A stretch of 64,000 nucleotides of DNA, from contig NZ_JACJKS010000005.1 of the NCBI RefSeq assembly GCF_016901695.1, forward strand, positions 1 to 64,000. The letters run 5' to 3'. The notes below the pieces were generated by a model. It did not search any database. It saw nothing but the letters and a program-made list of their open reading frames with translations, and had not been told where the DNA came from. The translations under genes and the position numbers were made by a program. Numbering within the stretch: position 1 is the stretch's first letter; every line of letters begins with the position of its first letter. Shown here piece by piece: positions 57,701-64,000 of this stretch. This DNA is from Mordavella massiliensis. GTDB lineage: Bacteria > Bacillota > Clostridia > Lachnospirales > Lachnospiraceae.

Positions 57701-57743
57701 TGCGTCAATAACTCAAAAAAGCACTTGACAAAACGCTTCATGG

Positions 57744-59246
57744 GGGACTGCGGAGGACATCAAGCCGTTTATGGACCCGGTGTTTGAGAATAATATCATT
57801 CTCACCCAGACGGAACGGCTGACGATGAACAGCCGCCCAAAAGCCCCCCGGACAGCCAGAAATAAGAATGTTTTGATTATCGGCGGCTCCGGCAGCGGTA
57901 AGACCCGCTTCTGGTTGAAACCCAACCTGATGCAGTGTACTTCCAAGACCTATCCGACCTCCTTCGTAGTCACCGATCCAAAGGGCAGCATCCTCATCGA
58001 GTGCGGAAAAATGCTGCAAAAGTTCGGCTACCGCATCCGTTTCCTGAACACCATCAACATGAAAAAATCCATGCACTACAACCCCTTCGCCTACATCCAC
58101 TCGGAGAAGGACATCCTGAAGCTGGTAACAACGCTGATTGCGAACACCAAAGGCGAAGGCAAGGGCGGGGACGATTTCTGGGTCAAAGCCGAGACGCTAT
58201 TGTTCACGGCGCTGATCGGCTATATCCATTATGAGGCCCCAACGGAGGAGCAGAACTTCTCCACCCTGCTGGAAATGATTAACGCGATGGAGGTCCGGGA
58301 GGACGATGAGGAATTTGAAAACCCTGTGGATTTGATGTTCAAGGAGCTGGAAAGCCGCCAGCCCGGACACTTTGCGGTGCGCCAGTATAAAAAATACAAG
58401 CTCGCCGCAGGTAAGACAGCCAAAAGCATCCTTATCAGCGCGGCGGCCAGGACCTCTATTTTTGACATTCAGGAGGTCCGGGACCTGACTGCCTATGACG
58501 AGCTGGAACTGGACACCCTCGGAGATCGCAAGACAGCGTTGTTCCTCATAATGAGCGACACCGAGGACAGCATGAATTTTCTGATCGCTATGGCCTACTC
58601 CCAGCTTTTCAACCTGCTTTGTGAGAAGGCTGATGATGTGTATGGAGGCAGGCTGCCGGTCCATGTGCGCTGCCTCATAGACGAGGCCGCCAATATCGGG
58701 CAGATCCCCCGGCTGGAGAAGCTGGTCGCAACCATCCGAAGCCGTGAGGTATCTGCCTGCCTCGTCCTTCAGGCACAGAGCCAGCTTAAAGCGATTTATA
58801 AGGACAACGCCGACACCATCATCGGAAACATGGATGCCACGGTATTTCTTGGCGGCAAGGAGCCGACCACCCTAAAGGAACTGGCGGCATCCCTTGGGAA
58901 AGAGACAATCGACACCTACAATACCGGCGAGAGCCGTGGGCGGGAAACCTCCCACTCTCTCAATTACCAGAAGCTCGGAAAAGAGCTGATGAGCCAGGAT
59001 GAGCTGGCCGTTATGGATGGCGGCAAGTGCATCCTGCAACTGCGCGGCGTAAGGCCGTTTCTTTCGGATAAGTTTGATATTACCAAACATCCGAACTACA
59101 AATACCTTTCCGACTACGACAAGAAAAACGCCTTCAACATAGAGCGTTTTCTGTCTGCCAGGCTCAAACTGCGGCCGGACGAACAGTTTGCAGCCTATTC
59201 GATTGACCTGTCCGGGGACGAAGCTGCCGAAGAAACCGGCGGCTGA
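57744..59246 (+). pseudogene. virD4: VirD4/TraG coupling protein, 3' part (interrupted)
   Basis: The frame resumes exactly after TGG with GTAEDIKPFMDPVFENNIIL, then Walker A IIGGSGSGKTRFWLKPNLMQ, Walker B LPVHVRCLIDEAANIGQIPR, and the TraG/VirD4 tail TTLKELAASLGKETIDTYNT. It encodes the whole ATPase domain; an ATG at 57771 could start a 491-aa product lacking the membrane anchor. Excision of the IME would restore the full protein. The paralogous coupling function for the IME must come from elsewhere while the gene is split. Confidence 0.92.
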
Positions 59247-59315
59247 TTACCTTCGGGGAAAATGTGTGCCTTCCGTAATCAATCAAAAATCAATCAAATT
59301 TTATGGAGGTACATT

Positions 59316-59456
59316 ATGGAATTCTTTAACTCTGCTGTGGATGTTCTTCAGACTCTCGTGATTGCCCTGGGCGCTGGCCTTGGTATCTGGGGCGTGATTA
59401 ACCTTCTCGAAGGTTACGGCAACGACAACCCTGGGGCAAATGCTCATGTACGGTAA
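59316..59456 (+). pseudogene. Maff2-family membrane protein, truncated
   Basis: ATG at 59316 with TATGGAGG upstream. EFFNSAVDVLQTLVIALGAG, then LGIWGVINLLEGYGNDNPG agrees with Maff2, a ~70-aa membrane protein always found after virD4 in Tn1549-like ICEs. After residue ~42 (position ~59440) the sequence changes to unrelated ANAHVR and a stop. The rest of maff2 and the T4SS genes should lie beyond the inserted tet(W) segment, outside the window. Confidence 0.8.
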
Positions 59457-59530
59457 GGAAGCAAGCAACCGAAAACAAGAGATAGACCGCCAGCACTACA
59501 CTATTCCGAACCAAAGACCAAAAGATAAGC

Positions 59531-59568
59531 ATTGTGGGAAAATCTAAACTTTTGGATTTTCCTACAAT
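59531..59568. repeat. 14-bp inverted repeat near the tet(W) segment boundary
   Basis: ATTGTGGGAAAATC (59531-59544) and GATTTTCCTACAAT (59555-59568) are complementary apart from one G-T pair, around a 10-nt loop. It lies 90 nt inside the break in maff2 and may be a transposon end or a terminator. Confidence 0.6.
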
Positions 59569-59637
59569 GCCAACTACGGCGGAATCCCTCCCACTCCTTA
59601 TATCTTTCTGTATACATTGAATTTGTATTTAGTAAAA

Positions 59638-59736
59638 TGCAGACAACACCACGGATCGGCTTTTGGTTGGACAATTCCAACCAAACACCACAGCAGACAG
59701 CAGAAAACATTCTGAACGCTAGGAAGCCGGTATGAT
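59638..59736 (+). pseudogene. 3' fragment of an unidentified gene (possible nucleotide-kinase-like)
   Basis: A frame from ATG 59638 to the stop at 59734-59736 gives QTTPRIGFWLDNSNQTPQQT followed by AENILNARKPV. The WLDNSNQTPQQTAENIL pattern resembles the C-terminus of small P-loop nucleotide or antibiotic kinases (D-T/N-s-x-x-T-P-e-e-t). There is no promoter or ribosome binding site. Probably debris carried with tet(W). Confidence 0.35.
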
Positions 59737-59774
59737 TGTTACATATAAGGGGAAGAAAAATTTCTTTTAGGTAC

Positions 59775-59803
59775 TTGCTTTCCTAAAACTGATGTGATAC
59801 AAT
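59775..59803 (+). promoter_or_regulatory. Promoter of tet(W)
   Basis: TTGCTT (59775-59780), 17 nt, TACAAT (59798-59803) preceded by TGTGA. It lies 28 nt before the leader peptide. Confidence 0.7.
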
Positions 59804-59831
59804 GATTTAATCCAGAAAAGGAGTAAAAAAT

Positions 59832-59855
59832 ATGCGGCAAGGTATTCTTAAATAA
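59832..59855 (+). CDS. tet(W) leader peptide (7 aa)
   Basis: ATG CGG CAA GGT ATT CTT AAA TAA, preceded by AAAAGGAG at 59816-59823. The coding sequence of the leader (GGTATTCTTAAATA) is complementary to a segment near 59928-59942 (TTTAAGAATAC). Translation of the leader therefore decides which hairpins form ahead of tet(W), as in the tet(M) attenuator model. The peptide itself probably has no function beyond ribosome positioning. Confidence 0.75.
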   Translation: MRQGILK

Positions 59856-60022
59856 AACTATAATCAAATAGTGGGAACAAAGGATTATGATAGCTCCTTT
59901 TGTAGGGGCTTAGTTTTTTGTACCCAATTTAAGAATACTTTTGCCTTATCAATTTTGACATATCCCCAAAAACAGCAATCACAAACAGGTGTATGCTGTA
60001 TATGTGTATGTCCGCAACTTAT

Positions 60023-60063
60023 AATCCCCAGTGGTAAAAGTATTTTACTGCTGGGGATTTTTA
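60023..60063 (+). terminator. Attenuator terminator upstream of tet(W)
   Basis: AATCCCCAG pairs with CTGGGGATT, with an inner GTAAAA/TTTTAC pair, followed by TTTTTA. It is 33 nt before the tet(W) start. With the leader-peptide hairpins it would reduce full-length transcription unless ribosomes stall (established model for tet(M)-type leaders). Confidence 0.8.
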
Positions 60064-60096
60064 TGCCCTTTGGGGCTGTAAAGGGAGGACAATCAC

Positions 60097-62016
60097 ATGA
60101 AAATAATCAATATTGGAATTCTTGCCCATGTAGACGCTGGAAAGACGACCTTGACGGAGAGCCTGCTATATGCCAGCGGAGCCATTTCAGAACCGGGGAG
60201 CGTCGAAAAAGGGACAACGAGGACGGACACCATGTTTTTGGAGCGGCAGCGTGGGATTACCATTCAAGCGGCAGTCACTTCCTTCCAGTGGCACAGATGT
60301 AAAGTTAACATTGTGGATACGCCCGGCCACATGGATTTTTTGGCGGAGGTGTACCGCTCTTTGGCTGTTTTAGATGGGGCCATCTTGGTGATCTCCGCTA
60401 AAGATGGCGTGCAGGCCCAGACCCGTATTCTGTTCCATGCCCTGCGGAAAATGAACATTCCCACCGTTATCTTTATCAACAAGATCGACCAGGCTGGCGT
60501 TGATTTGCAGAGCGTGGTTCAGTCTGTTCGGGATAAGCTCTCCGCCGATATTATCATCAAGCAGACGGTGTCGCTGTCCCCGGAAATAGTCCTGGAGGAA
60601 AATACCGACATAGAAGCATGGGATGCGGTCATCGAAAATAACGATGAATTATTGGAAAAGTATATCGCAGGAGAACCAATCAGCCGGGAAAAACTTGCGC
60701 GGGAGGAACAGCAGCGGGTTCAAGACGCCTCCCTGTTCCCAGTCTATCATGGCAGCGCCAAAAATGGCCTTGGCATTCAACCGTTGATGGATGCGGTGAC
60801 AGGGCTGTTCCAACCGATTGGGGAACAGGGGGGCGCCGCCCTATGCGGCAGCGTTTTCAAGGTTGAGTACACCGATTGCGGCCAGCGGCGTGTCTATCTA
60901 CGGTTATACAGCGGAACGCTGCGCCTGCGGGATACGGTGGCCCTGGCCGGGAGAGAAAAGCTGAAAATCACAGAGATGCGTATTCCATCCAAAGGGGAAA
61001 TTGTTCGGACAGACACCGCTTATCAGGGTGAAATTGTTATCCTTCCCAGCGACAGCGTGAGGTTAAACGATGTATTAGGGGACCAAACCCGGCTCCCTCG
61101 TAAAAGGTGGCGCGAGGACCCCCTCCCCATGCTGCGGACGACGATTGCGCCGAAAACGGCAGCGCAAAGAGAACGGCTGCTGGACGCTCTTACGCAACTT
61201 GCGGATACTGACCCGCTTTTGCGTTGCGAAGTGGATTCCATCACCCATGAGATCATTCTTTCTTTTTTGGGCCGGGTGCAGTTGGAGGTTGTTTCCGCTT
61301 TGCTGTCGGAAAAATACAAGCTTGAAACAGTGGTAAAGGAACCCTCCGTCATTTATATGGAGCGGCCGCTCAAAGCAGCCAGCCACACCATCCATATCGA
61401 GGTGCCGCCCAACCCGTTTTGGGCATCCATAGGACTGTCTGTTACACCACTCTCGCTTGGCTCCGGTGTACAATACGAGAGCCGGGTTTCGCTGGGATAC
61501 TTGAACCAGAGTTTTCAAAACGCTGTCAGGGATGGTATCCGTTACGGGCTGGAGCAGGGCTTGTTCGGCTGGAACGTAACGGACTGTAAGATTTGCTTTG
61601 AATACGGGCTTTATTACAGTCCGGTCAGCACGCCGGCGGACTTCCGCTCATTGGCCCCGATTGTATTGGAACAGGCATTGAAGGAATCGGGGACGCAGCT
61701 GCTGGAACCTTATCTCTCCTTCATCCTCTATGCGCCCCAGGAATACCTTTCCAGGGCTTATCATGATGCACCGAAATACTGTGCCACCATCGAAACGGCC
61801 CAGGTAAAAAAGGATGAAGTTGTCTTTACTGGCGAGATTCCCGCCCGCTGTATACAGGCATACCGTACTGATCTGGCCTTTTACACCAACGGGCGGAGCG
61901 TATGCCTTACAGAGCTGAAAGGATATCAGGCCGCTGTCGGTCAGCCGGTCATCCAGCCCCGCCGTCCAAACAGCCGCCTGGACAAGGTGCGCCATATGTT
62001 TCAGAAGGTAATGTAA
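60097..62016 (+). CDS. tet(W): Tet(W) ribosomal protection protein
   Basis: 639 aa, the known length of Tet(W). It is an EF-G-like translational GTPase: G1 [12 protein letters not shown], switch [10 protein letters not shown] (G3), and NKIDQAGVD (G4) are intact. The C-terminal domain IV region carries the loop [20 protein letters not shown] that reaches the decoding centre. It removes tetracycline from the ribosome. The recalled Tet(W) sequence matches closely along its length; allele not determined. GTAAAGGGAGG precedes the ATG. Flanked by debris and a methyltransferase gene, and interrupting maff2. Confidence 0.96.
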   Translation: MKIINIGILAHVDAGKTTLTESLLYASGAISEPGSVEKGTTRTDTMFLERQRGITIQAAVTSFQWHRCKVNIVDTPGHMDFLAEVYRSLAVLDGAILVISAKDGVQAQTRILFHALRKMNIPTVIFINKIDQAGVDLQSVVQSVRDKLSADIIIKQTVSLSPEIVLEENTDIEAWDAVIENNDELLEKYIAGEPISREKLAREEQQRVQDASLFPVYHGSAKNGLGIQPLMDAVTGLFQPIGEQGGAALCGSVFKVEYTDCGQRRVYLRLYSGTLRLRDTVALAGREKLKITEMRIPSKGEIVRTDTAYQGEIVILPSDSVRLNDVLGDQTRLPRKRWREDPLPMLRTTIAPKTAAQRERLLDALTQLADTDPLLRCEVDSITHEIILSFLGRVQLEVVSALLSEKYKLETVVKEPSVIYMERPLKAASHTIHIEVPPNPFWASIGLSVTPLSLGSGVQYESRVSLGYLNQSFQNAVRDGIRYGLEQGLFGWNVTDCKICFEYGLYYSPVSTPADFRSLAPIVLEQALKESGTQLLEPYLSFILYAPQEYLSRAYHDAPKYCATIETAQVKKDEVVFTGEIPARCIQAYRTDLAFYTNGRSVCLTELKGYQAAVGQPVIQPRRPNSRLDKVRHMFQKVM

Positions 62017-62066
62017 AGATACATAATCGTCAAGACGGCAACAATCAGAAGTTATGGAGGGTAACA

Positions 62067-62834
62067 ATGGAATATAGTAAGGAAGATTTAATGGAAGCAA
62101 AAAAGCAAATTTGGGGAGTGGGAGAGAACATGGGAACAGAGGAAAGTAAAAAAATCTGGGAGGAGAACGCACAATTTTGGGATAATGCAATGGGTGACGA
62201 ATCTAATGAATTTCACAGAGAGGTAGTGCGTCCCAAAGTAACGGAACTTCTATCTCCTAATCCTGCGGATTACATTTTGGATATTGCGTGTGGCAATGGA
62301 AATTATTCTTCGTATCTTGCACAAAGAGGCGCTTCGGTTGTCGCTTTTGATTACAGCAAAAAAATGATAGAATTGGCTAAAAGACGGCAATCACAATATG
62401 CAAAACAAATTGAATTTTGTGTGGCGGATGCGACCGATAGAAAAAGTATATTAGAATTAAAAAGAAATCGAGCCTTTACGAAAGCAGTTTCTAATATGGC
62501 AATTATGGATATTACGGATATTGAACCACTTCTTATGGCTGTTTATGAACTGTTGCAGGAAAGCGGAATTTTTGTCTTTGCAACGCAACACCCTTGTTTT
62601 GTCACGTTGACTGAAAAATATATGACACCGCACAGTTACTATGATATAGCGATTGAAGGGCAACCGAAAGAGCAGATTTATTATCATCGTTCCATACAAG
62701 ATATTTTTAACCTTTGTTTTAGAGCTGGATTTGTCATTGATGGATTTTATGAAGAATGTTTTAAAACCAACAAAGAAATTCCTATGGTAATGATAGTAAG
62801 GCTTAAGAAGGTAAAACGTGATAGCTTAAAATAA
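62067..62834 (+). CDS. Class I SAM-dependent methyltransferase
   Basis: 255 aa. ATG at 62067 has ATGGAGGG upstream. The SAM-binding motif I is ILDIACGNGNYSSYLAQRGA, followed by VVAFDYSKKMIELAKRRQSQ (motif post I) and a C-terminal substrate region (FATQHPCFVTLTEKYMTPHS). Typical small-molecule methyltransferase. It is AT-rich compared with its neighbours and lies 50 nt after tet(W), an association seen in other gut tet(W) segments as far as I recall. Substrate unknown. Confidence 0.85.
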   Translation: MEYSKEDLMEAKKQIWGVGENMGTEESKKIWEENAQFWDNAMGDESNEFHREVVRPKVTELLSPNPADYILDIACGNGNYSSYLAQRGASVVAFDYSKKMIELAKRRQSQYAKQIEFCVADATDRKSILELKRNRAFTKAVSNMAIMDITDIEPLLMAVYELLQESGIFVFATQHPCFVTLTEKYMTPHSYYDIAIEGQPKEQIYYHRSIQDIFNLCFRAGFVIDGFYEECFKTNKEIPMVMIVRLKKVKRDSLK

Positions 62835-62874
62835 ATTCAAGTTTGTCGGGTAAATAGCAAACCCAGCCGAGCCA

Positions 62875-62916
62875 GTCAACGGTCAAGATGAACGGCGCAT
62901 ATGCGCAGCCGTTGAC
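62875..62916 (+). repeat. Nested palindromic repeat upstream of the sigma-like gene
   Basis: GTCAACGG (62875-62882) pairs with CCGTTGAC (62909-62916), enclosing the palindrome GCGCATATGCGC (62895-62906). It lies 90 nt before the sigma-like gene; possible operator or the join between the tet(W) segment and an element backbone. Confidence 0.55.
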
Positions 62917-63005
62917 AGCCCCGCCCGCCTTTGCTGGTAGGCAATCAAGGGGCGACAGCAAGAAGTGCCACCGCCCCGCACTATTATTCAGAAAGGGGAA
63001 TTTCC

Positions 63006-63428
63006 ATGACCGACCAGATAGCCTATCAAGAATATATCCAGCGCAGGTACAACGCCTTTTGCAAGACTGTTATCCGCTGTGCCGCCTTGGACAAGATTTT
63101 GAAGCTTAAACGGCAATGGGAACGGCAAGTTTCCCTTGACTATCTGATGAACGAGAAGTTTGTCCAGTTTGCCGCGTCGGAGCCGGACGAGGAATACCCA
63201 TTTACCGTCTGCGGTCAGACCGTCCTGCTCTGCAACGCCGCCCTTGCCGACGCGATCTCTGTTTTGCCGGAGCAGACGCGGGAAGAAATCCTGCGCTATT
63301 ACTTTCTGCGCCAGCCGCAGCGCGTGATCGGCGCGTGTATTGGCCGGTCACGCAGCACAGCGGGGCGGCATATCCAGCTTGCCTTGCAGCGGCTACGCGA
63401 AGAAATGGGGGTGAGCCGGTATGAGTAG
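63006..63428 (+). CDS. Sigma-70 region 4-like regulator of an integrative element
   Basis: 140 aa; ATG at 63006 with GAAAGGGGAA upstream. The N-terminal part QEYIQRRYNAFCKTVIRCAA is followed by a C-terminal sigma-70 region-4-type HTH (LPEQTREEILRYYFLRQPQR, then RSRSTAGRHIQLALQRLREE). Proteins of this kind regulate excision or transfer in Tn916/CTn-like elements. It overlaps the next gene by 8 nt. Codon use is GC-rich, unlike the preceding methyltransferase. Confidence 0.8.
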   Translation: MTDQIAYQEYIQRRYNAFCKTVIRCAALDKILKLKRQWERQVSLDYLMNEKFVQFAASEPDEEYPFTVCGQTVLLCNAALADAISVLPEQTREEILRYYFLRQPQRVIGACIGRSRSTAGRHIQLALQRLREEMGVSRYE

Positions 63429-63633
63429 ACTTCTCCCCTATGAAACAATCCTCAAAGCCCGTGAGGGCGACCCAGAAGCCGTGAACGCTGTCCTGCTCCA
63501 CTACGCCGGATATATCCGCTATTTCTCAAAAGTGAACGGGCAGGTCAACGCCGAGGTGGAGGACTATGTAAAGCAGCGGTTAATTGACTGTCAATTCAAG
63601 TTCCGGCTTGACGAACCACCGGACAAGTCATAA
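63421..63633 (+). CDS. Small HTH-type element protein (Tn916 ORF8-like)
   Basis: 70 aa. MSRLLPYETILKAREGDPEA followed by VNAVLLHYAGYIRYFSKVNG and VNAEVEDYVKQRLIDCQFKF is the helix-turn-helix domain pattern of the ORF8-type partner of sigma-like proteins in conjugative transposons. It is translationally coupled to the preceding gene. A terminator follows. Confidence 0.8.
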   Translation: MSRLLPYETILKAREGDPEAVNAVLLHYAGYIRYFSKVNGQVNAEVEDYVKQRLIDCQFKFRLDEPPDKS

Positions 63634-63670
63634 AAACTGAATACCAGCCGCCACCGACGCGGCCAGCGAA

Positions 63671-63707
63671 AGCAGTAAGTCTTGAAAAAGATTTACTGCT
63701 TTTTTTG
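63671..63707 (+). terminator. Terminator after the sigma-like/HTH pair
   Basis: AGCAGTAAGT and ATTTACTGCT arms, followed by TTTTTTTG. Confidence 0.85.
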
Positions 63708-63710
63708 TTG

Positions 63711-64000
63711 TCCGGCTCCGCTCCCGGCCATTTTGCCCCCTGCCGGTTGTAGTAGTAAGCGAGGAGGGAATTTTTCTGCCCTGGTGTTTGGCATTTGGAG
63801 CATTTACCCGTAGTAGAGGGCAAAGAGAAAGGATTTCTCCAACACCGGGTAGAAACCACTGCGTCCGGTGTCATTTTAGCGAAAGCGGGCAGGAATGCCC
63901 TTTACAGGATTAGTAGTAGCAGAAAAAGAGAAACAAACTTTTGTGGTTGCAGTTTTCCAAAAAAGTGGCGGACGGAAGTGAGAGAAAGTTTGCAGTCACG
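63711..64000. other. Non-coding interval with TAGTAG motifs, possible oriT/upstream region
   Basis: No supported gene in the last 290 nt. GTAGTAGTAAGC (63748), CCGTAGTAGAGGGC (63809) and TTAGTAGTAGCAG (63911) are spaced repeats of a TAGTAG word. The sequence also contains a hairpin-prone CACCGG...CCGGTG pair (63842, 63869). In related elements the region after the sigma-like/HTH pair leads to relaxase genes, so transfer-origin function is possible. Confidence 0.35.

Larger units (their letters stand above)
49175..57743. mobile_element. 8.57-kb mobilizable element (IME) inserted in virD4
   Basis: The left edge follows the TGG codon at 49172-49174 and the right edge ends with TGG at 57741-57743, so the trinucleotide TGG is present at both junctions and probably includes the crossover dinucleotide. 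The insert carries, in order, a serine recombinase, TnpW, a conserved small protein, a LytTR/DUF3021 pair, DUF3847, a candidate oriT, a MobL relaxase, a DUF7010 protein (minus strand) and a primase-helicase. This is a full set for integration, replication and mobilisation but has no transfer apparatus, i.e. an IME that would use the host ICE's or another element's T4SS. Confidence 0.9.
41945..64000. mobile_element. Tn1549-like ICE with nested insertions (continues beyond window)
   Basis: From the break in the macrodomain gene onward, gene content is that of a mobile element. A SirTM cargo operon is followed by ParB, conserved ICE unknowns, a DUF6017 replication protein, PcfB, a split VirD4 coupling protein and a cut Maff2 protein, in the order usual for Tn1549/CTn elements of Clostridia. 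A second element is nested in virD4 and a tet(W) segment in maff2. The T4SS genes (PrgI, VirB4, CD1107-like) expected after maff2, and the ICE's own integrase, are not in the window. The left limit (41945-42000) is inferred. Confidence 0.7.

Overview
The window looks like a chromosomal segment of a gut Firmicute, most likely a Lachnospiraceae member. The grounds are AGGAGG-type ribosome binding sites with frequent TTG/GTG starts, a Phe T-box leader on pheST, a YlmC/YmxH-type protein, NrdR, NatAB, a ThrE-type exporter, and Tn1549/CTn-type conjugative element genes with tet(W). This is inferred from gene content only; no taxonomic marker was compared.

Layout. (1) 1-~3740: the end of an integrated mobile element, with a broken HTH gene, a truncated replication-protein gene, small element proteins, an MNT/HEPN toxin-antitoxin pair and a large serine recombinase whose 3' end abuts the broken-off 3' end of a host gene (to 3895). 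(2) 3909-6840: a diguanylate cyclase, an HPr-like protein lacking the catalytic His, and an anion permease. (3) 7089-16581: a nine-gene catabolic/transport operon: LacI-ribokinase fusion, ribokinase, TIGR04076 protein, amidohydrolase, ATC-hydrolase-like protein, ABC solute-binding protein, GATase-like DUF1355 protein and two ABC permeases. No known pathway fits it as a whole. (4) 16737-20396: GH2 glycosidase and MATE exporter. (5) 20460-24392: T-box-controlled pheST. (6) 24408-41533: ordinary chromosomal genes, including a YoaK-like protein/LysR pair, a lone holin-like protein, tRNA-Ala(CGC), carbamate kinase, an HTH/membrane pair, natAB, ylmC-like, nrdR, a thrE-like exporter, truA, exoA, a cysteine hydrolase, SDR, MFS, AraC, an HD hydrolase, a nuclease-family pseudogene, a Cys-rich protein and a DUF1848 protein.

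(7) 41549-64000: nested mobile DNA. A chromosomal zinc-macrodomain (protein-ADP-ribose hydrolase) gene is cut at 41944. It is followed by a complete HTH / class M sirtuin (SirTM) / zinc-macrodomain operon, and then by a Tn1549-like ICE backbone (ParB, conserved unknowns, DUF6017 replication protein, PcfB, VirD4, Maff2). An 8.57-kb mobilizable element (serine recombinase, TnpW, LytTR/DUF3021, DUF3847, MobL relaxase, DUF7010, primase-helicase) sits inside virD4, exactly at a TGG codon. A segment carrying tet(W) with its leader/attenuator and a methyltransferase interrupts maff2. The window ends inside this segment, beside a sigma-like/HTH pair.

How the genes work together: the 7-16.6 kb operon appears to import a small molecule (ATPase supplied elsewhere), open or hydrolyse an amide or heterocycle, and phosphorylate a sugar-like moiety, under a regulator that itself carries a kinase domain. 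The SirTM/macrodomain operon encodes a writer and an eraser of protein ADP-ribosylation. The ICE can be expected to be transfer-defective while its coupling protein is split, unless the inner element excises or an intact copy acts in trans.
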